A stretch of DNA of 64,000 nt from Streptomyces akebiae (GTDB taxonomy: Bacteria; Actinomycetota; Actinomycetes; Streptomycetales; Streptomycetaceae), in the NCBI RefSeq assembly GCF_019599145.1, contig NZ_CP080647.1, forward strand, positions 7,006,001 through 7,070,000, written 5' to 3'. The position numbers and the translations under genes were made by a program. The notes beneath the pieces were generated by a model. That model was given only the letters and a program-made list of their open reading frames with translations. It was not told the origin of the DNA and ran no database searches. This document shows positions 61,648 through 64,000 of the stretch, piece after piece (the stretch's first letter is position 1; each line of letters starts with the position of its first letter).

Positions 61648-62247
61648 ATGAACCCCGACATGTTGAAGGACCTGTGCGCGAGCGTCGTGCGCCGCTTGAG
61701 CCTGCGCCCCACCACGGTCGAGGCCGCGCTACTGGTCACCCTTCACCACTTCAGCGGTGAATCCTGCAACCCCGCCGTGGCTTACGTCGGACTCACGCCC
61801 GATCAGTACGTCCTGCGGTCCCTCTCGACCCCCCGCTTCGAGGCCACCCTCGCGAGTGCCGCCCTCAAGGCCGAGGGCCGAGAAGCTGACGCCCGTCTGA
61901 ACTGGGAGGCGTTCGTACAGCGGGAGCAGGAAGCAGCCAGGCTTGCCCACGAGGCCATACCGAAGACGGCTCTCCTCGCCGACGCCGGCGCTATCCACCG
62001 GATCGGTCGTCAGCTCGGCCTCTGTGATGAATGCACGGACCAGCTCGTCTCCGGCGTCGTGCTCACCCTGGCGCTTGGGTACCCCTACCGCCTCGCTGAT
62101 CAATGGCGCCTGAGCCTCACGGATCTGCTCGCCCAGGTCACCACCGAGGAACTGACCGAGCTGTTGCGGCACGCCGCGCACTCGGCGACAGGGCGCACGG
62201 AAGAGGCCGCCGCCACGCTCCGGCGCATGCAGCGCGCAGCGCGCTGA
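61648..62247 (+). CDS. Phage hypothetical protein
   Basis: 199 residues, helical, with LVTLHHFSGESCNPAVAYVG and RIGRQLGLCDECTDQLVSGV. A degenerate start-associated repeat (ATTGGAGA) precedes the ATG. A terminator-like hairpin follows. No family recognised. Confidence 0.58.
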   Translation: MNPDMLKDLCASVVRRLSLRPTTVEAALLVTLHHFSGESCNPAVAYVGLTPDQYVLRSLSTPRFEATLASAALKAEGREADARLNWEAFVQREQEAARLAHEAIPKTALLADAGAIHRIGRQLGLCDECTDQLVSGVVLTLALGYPYRLADQWRLSLTDLLAQVTTEELTELLRHAAHSATGRTEEAAATLRRMQRAAR

Positions 62248-62253
62248 CCTACC

Positions 62254-62281
62254 CCCGTGGCGGCCTGAGGGCCGCCACGGG
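62254..62281. terminator. Hairpin terminator
   Basis: 12-bp stem CCCGTGGCGGCC / GGCCGCCACGGG, loop TGAG, seven bases after the preceding stop. Confidence 0.65.
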
Positions 62282-62313
62282 ATGCCTCGATCGAACCGAA
62301 TCCAGGAGACCGC

Positions 62314-63372
62314 ATGAGCCAACTCGACCTGTTCGCCGACGCCGGCGAGCCCGAAGAGCAGCCCGCCCCAGCCGCCCCCGCGGCACCGCCCCGCAGATTT
62401 CTCACCGATCTGCCGCCGGCGCCCCAACCCGTCACGATCGCCACCCAGCCCCGCCCCGCGCTCGCCGCGGTCAAGCGCACGCTGGGCCACTACCGCCCGT
62501 CACAGAGGAACCCGCACGCCCACGCCTTCGACCTGGCGGAGGCCGTCAGCTCGGCTTGGCACCACGCGCATGGGGGGAGCAGCATCGAAATCCCCATCGG
62601 TACGGTTGCCGCGCTCGCCCTGTGGCCCTTGCGTGGCCCGGACGCGTACCTCGCCGCCGACTGGTGGCTCAGCCTCGACGATGCCGAGCTGCTGGCGGCC
62701 TTCCGTGAGTGCTGGGCCCGCATGTGGATCATGCGCCCCGACCTCATAGACCGGGCCACGCCCCTCCACAAGTGGGTCGACGACGAGGAGCCCGATGCTC
62801 GGCGAGCCGCCGCCGTACGAGCCGTCGTCGAGGCCGCGATCACCAACGGACTCCTGCATCTGACCACCAGCGACGACCCCGATCTCCGCTCCACCACCGA
62901 CGTGATCGGAACCCTCCTTGCCGTCATGCGCTCCGAGGGTGCTCACGACGCACTCGCGGAGATACACACGCCGCCGGACGTCGCCTATCTGATGGCCAGG
63001 ATGCTGCTCGACGACATGCCGCTTGAGCCCGGCATGAAGTTTGACGAGCCCGCGGGCGGCACCGGCGGCATGTACCGCGCCGCCGTACAGGTCATGCGCG
63101 AACGCGGCATCGACCCGCACCAGTTCGGATGGTCGCTGACGGACATCGACCCCCTCGCGGCGGCGGGCGCCGCCGTCAACGCGATCCTCTGGGACCTCGG
63201 CCCGCACGTGCTCATCGGGTGCGGCGACACCCTGCACGAAGGCAACGTGTACGCCAGGGCCGCCCGAGAGGCACTGGAGTCCCTGGAACGCCGTGATCGA
63301 CTGCACTCGCAGGCCGTCTTCCTCGCGGCCATCCAGAAGGCCGAAGCCCTGATACGCGATGTAGCGGCCTGA
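62314..63372 (+). CDS. Truncated N6-adenine methyltransferase-like protein
   Basis: 352 residues. The second half resembles the M subunit of type I restriction systems: IHTPPDVAYLMARMLLDD, then AdoMet motif I FDEPAGGTGGMYRAA and FGWSLTDIDPLAAAGAAVNA. No (N/D)PPY/F catalytic motif follows; the protein ends about 50 residues later with a helical tail. It may bind AdoMet without methylating DNA, or act as an anti-restriction decoy; both are inference. AGGAGA precedes the ATG. Confidence 0.7.
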   Translation: MSQLDLFADAGEPEEQPAPAAPAAPPRRFLTDLPPAPQPVTIATQPRPALAAVKRTLGHYRPSQRNPHAHAFDLAEAVSSAWHHAHGGSSIEIPIGTVAALALWPLRGPDAYLAADWWLSLDDAELLAAFRECWARMWIMRPDLIDRATPLHKWVDDEEPDARRAAAVRAVVEAAITNGLLHLTTSDDPDLRSTTDVIGTLLAVMRSEGAHDALAEIHTPPDVAYLMARMLLDDMPLEPGMKFDEPAGGTGGMYRAAVQVMRERGIDPHQFGWSLTDIDPLAAAGAAVNAILWDLGPHVLIGCGDTLHEGNVYARAAREALESLERRDRLHSQAVFLAAIQKAEALIRDVAA

Positions 63373-63397
63373 CCTGCGGAAATTGTCTTATTCGATC

Positions 63398-63432
63398 TTG
63401 AATTCCCCCCTGAATGCATATAGAATAGAACC
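63398..63432 (+). promoter_or_regulatory. Phage promoter P5
   Basis: TTGAAT (63398) - 17 - TAGAAT (63421) with the full 20-base core at 63413-63432. No hairpin follows; instead a purine-rich ribosome site leads directly to the gene at 63452. Confidence 0.8.
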
Positions 63433-63451
63433 ACAAGGGGAGGGGGGAGTC

Positions 63452-63592
63452 ATGGAAGAGCCACCGTTCACATTCCCGTACTGCCGCAGCCACGACGTCT
63501 GGTGCCGGAAACCGGGCTGCGAGGCATGCGCCTGTGACCACTGCTTCGACTGCGGAGCCTGCCCCACCGAAGCGTGCGACCACGACGCCTAG
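63452..63592 (+). CDS. Small cysteine-cluster phage protein
   Basis: 46 residues with nine cysteines (YCRSHDVWCRKPGCEACACD, CFDCGACPTEACDHDA), consistent with one or two zinc sites. GGGAGGGGGGAG lies before the ATG. It is the first product of P5 and probably a regulator or host-interaction factor. Confidence 0.65.
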   Translation: MEEPPFTFPYCRSHDVWCRKPGCEACACDHCFDCGACPTEACDHDA

Positions 63593-63639
63593 CAGTCGGC
63601 CCACCACGACTTCCACAACACATCACGACTGGAGCGCAC

Positions 63640-63828
63640 ATGACCTACAAGAAGGGCGACCGCGTCGCCCTCGTACACACCACCGACCCGCACACCGAAC
63701 TCAAGCCCGACGACGAAGGCACCGTCCATCGGTTCGACGCCAACCTCTCCATCCTCTCCGTGAACTGGGACAGCGGCTCCACCCTCTCGATGCTCCTCGA
63801 CGACGGCGACGAAGTACGCCCCGCGTAG
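63640..63828 (+). CDS. DUF4314 domain protein
   Basis: 62 residues: YKKGDRVALVHTTDPHTELK, DDEGTVHRFD and SVNWDSGSTLSMLLDDGDEV match the small SH3-like DUF4314 domain found in phages. Function unknown; possibly nucleic-acid or protein binding. GGAG lies upstream of the ATG. Confidence 0.72.
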   Translation: MTYKKGDRVALVHTTDPHTELKPDDEGTVHRFDANLSILSVNWDSGSTLSMLLDDGDEVRPA

Positions 63829-63836
63829 CCACACCT

Positions 63837-63860
63837 GGCCCGCCCAGGCAGGGGCGGGCC
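63837..63860. terminator. Hairpin before start-associated repeat copy 7
   Basis: 9-bp stem GGCCCGCCC / GGGCGGGCC, loop AGGCAG. Confidence 0.62.
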
Positions 63861-63876
63861 CCGCTTCACCCGCAGA

Positions 63877-63889
63877 CCTCTTGGAGAAC
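63877..63889 (+). repeat. Start-associated repeat copy 7
   Basis: GACCTCTTGGAGA, seven bases before the ATG at 63897, 16 bases after a hairpin. Confidence 0.85.
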
Positions 63890-63896
63890 GACACAT

Positions 63897-64000
63897 GCTC
63901 ATCACCGACGCCGCAGTCCGAGAAGCCGCGGCCAACCTCGCCCAAAGCCTCGGCGGAGACTGGGCGATCGACGCCACGGCGCCCGCCGACGGCGCAGCGC
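63897..64000 (+). CDS. Phage gene cut by window end
   Basis: 34 codons visible (MLITDAAVREAAANLAQSLG), open to the window edge. The start is fixed by start-associated repeat copy 7. Too short to classify. Confidence 0.6.

Overview
The window is high-GC actinobacterial DNA, most likely Streptomyces. The signs are strong third-position GC bias, many GTG/TTG starts, TAG(A/G)(A/G)T-type -10 boxes, an NsdA-like TPR regulator and several small families known mainly from Streptomyces (DUF6415, DUF6302, DUF5999, DUF6233). It has three parts: an arsenic/phosphate island (1-16.0 kb), chromosomal accessory genes including an uncharacterised putative biosynthetic cluster (16.1-29.5 kb), and a long siphovirus prophage segment that runs off the right end (29.6-64.0 kb).

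Island (1-16.0 kb). The 3' part of a phosphate ABC transporter operon (pstC-pstA-pstB) is followed by an OmpR-type regulator with a degenerate receiver. Next come three ArsR-controlled arsenic blocks: a pyridine nucleotide-disulfide oxidoreductase and a long ArsC-like protein beside arsR1; trxA, trxB and arsC divergent from arsR2-acr3-DUF2180-arsO; and arsR3 with a second flavin monooxygenase, divergent from a third flavoprotein, the C-As lyase arsI and an MFS exporter. Together these would reduce arsenate with thioredoxin electrons, export arsenite through Acr3 and demethylate organoarsenicals through ArsI, while Pst keeps phosphate uptake selective.

Accessory region (16.1-29.5 kb). Small Streptomyces hypotheticals, an NAD-dependent epimerase and an NsdA-like regulator precede an operon of eight closely spaced genes. 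It encodes small DUF proteins, two paralogous endonuclease/exonuclease/phosphatase-fold enzymes and a TauD-like dioxygenase. A convergent GT2 glycosyltransferase follows, then a divergent set of nucleotide-sugar dehydrogenase, an unrecognised 462-residue protein and a GT4 glycosyltransferase. This looks like a natural-product or cell-surface glycoside locus of unknown product.

Prophage (29.6-64.0 kb). The order is two tandem DUF6093 connector proteins, HK97-gp10-like protein, tail terminator candidate, major tail protein, frameshifted tail-assembly chaperone, 1607-residue tape measure, distal tail, minor tail proteins, repeat-rich fibre, a two-gene moron/defence-like insert, endolysin and holin-like genes. 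Then comes an early region: tandem-HTH protein, Sak4-like ATPase, Cas4-like nuclease, wHTH initiator with internal iterons, C5 methyltransferase, WhiB-like protein, RusA-like resolvase, PP2C-like phosphatase, truncated N6 methyltransferase and many small genes. No terminase, portal, capsid or integrase is in the window, so the head module is deleted or lies beyond the right edge.

The most striking non-coding signal is the early-region control grammar. A 20-base promoter core occurs five times forward and once partially inverted, often followed at once by a transcribed hairpin. A 13-base start-associated sequence (GACCTCTTGGAGA) occurs seven times, four of them just after a strong terminator-like hairpin. 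Five 20-bp palindromic iterons lie inside the putative initiator gene, in a lambda-O-like arrangement.
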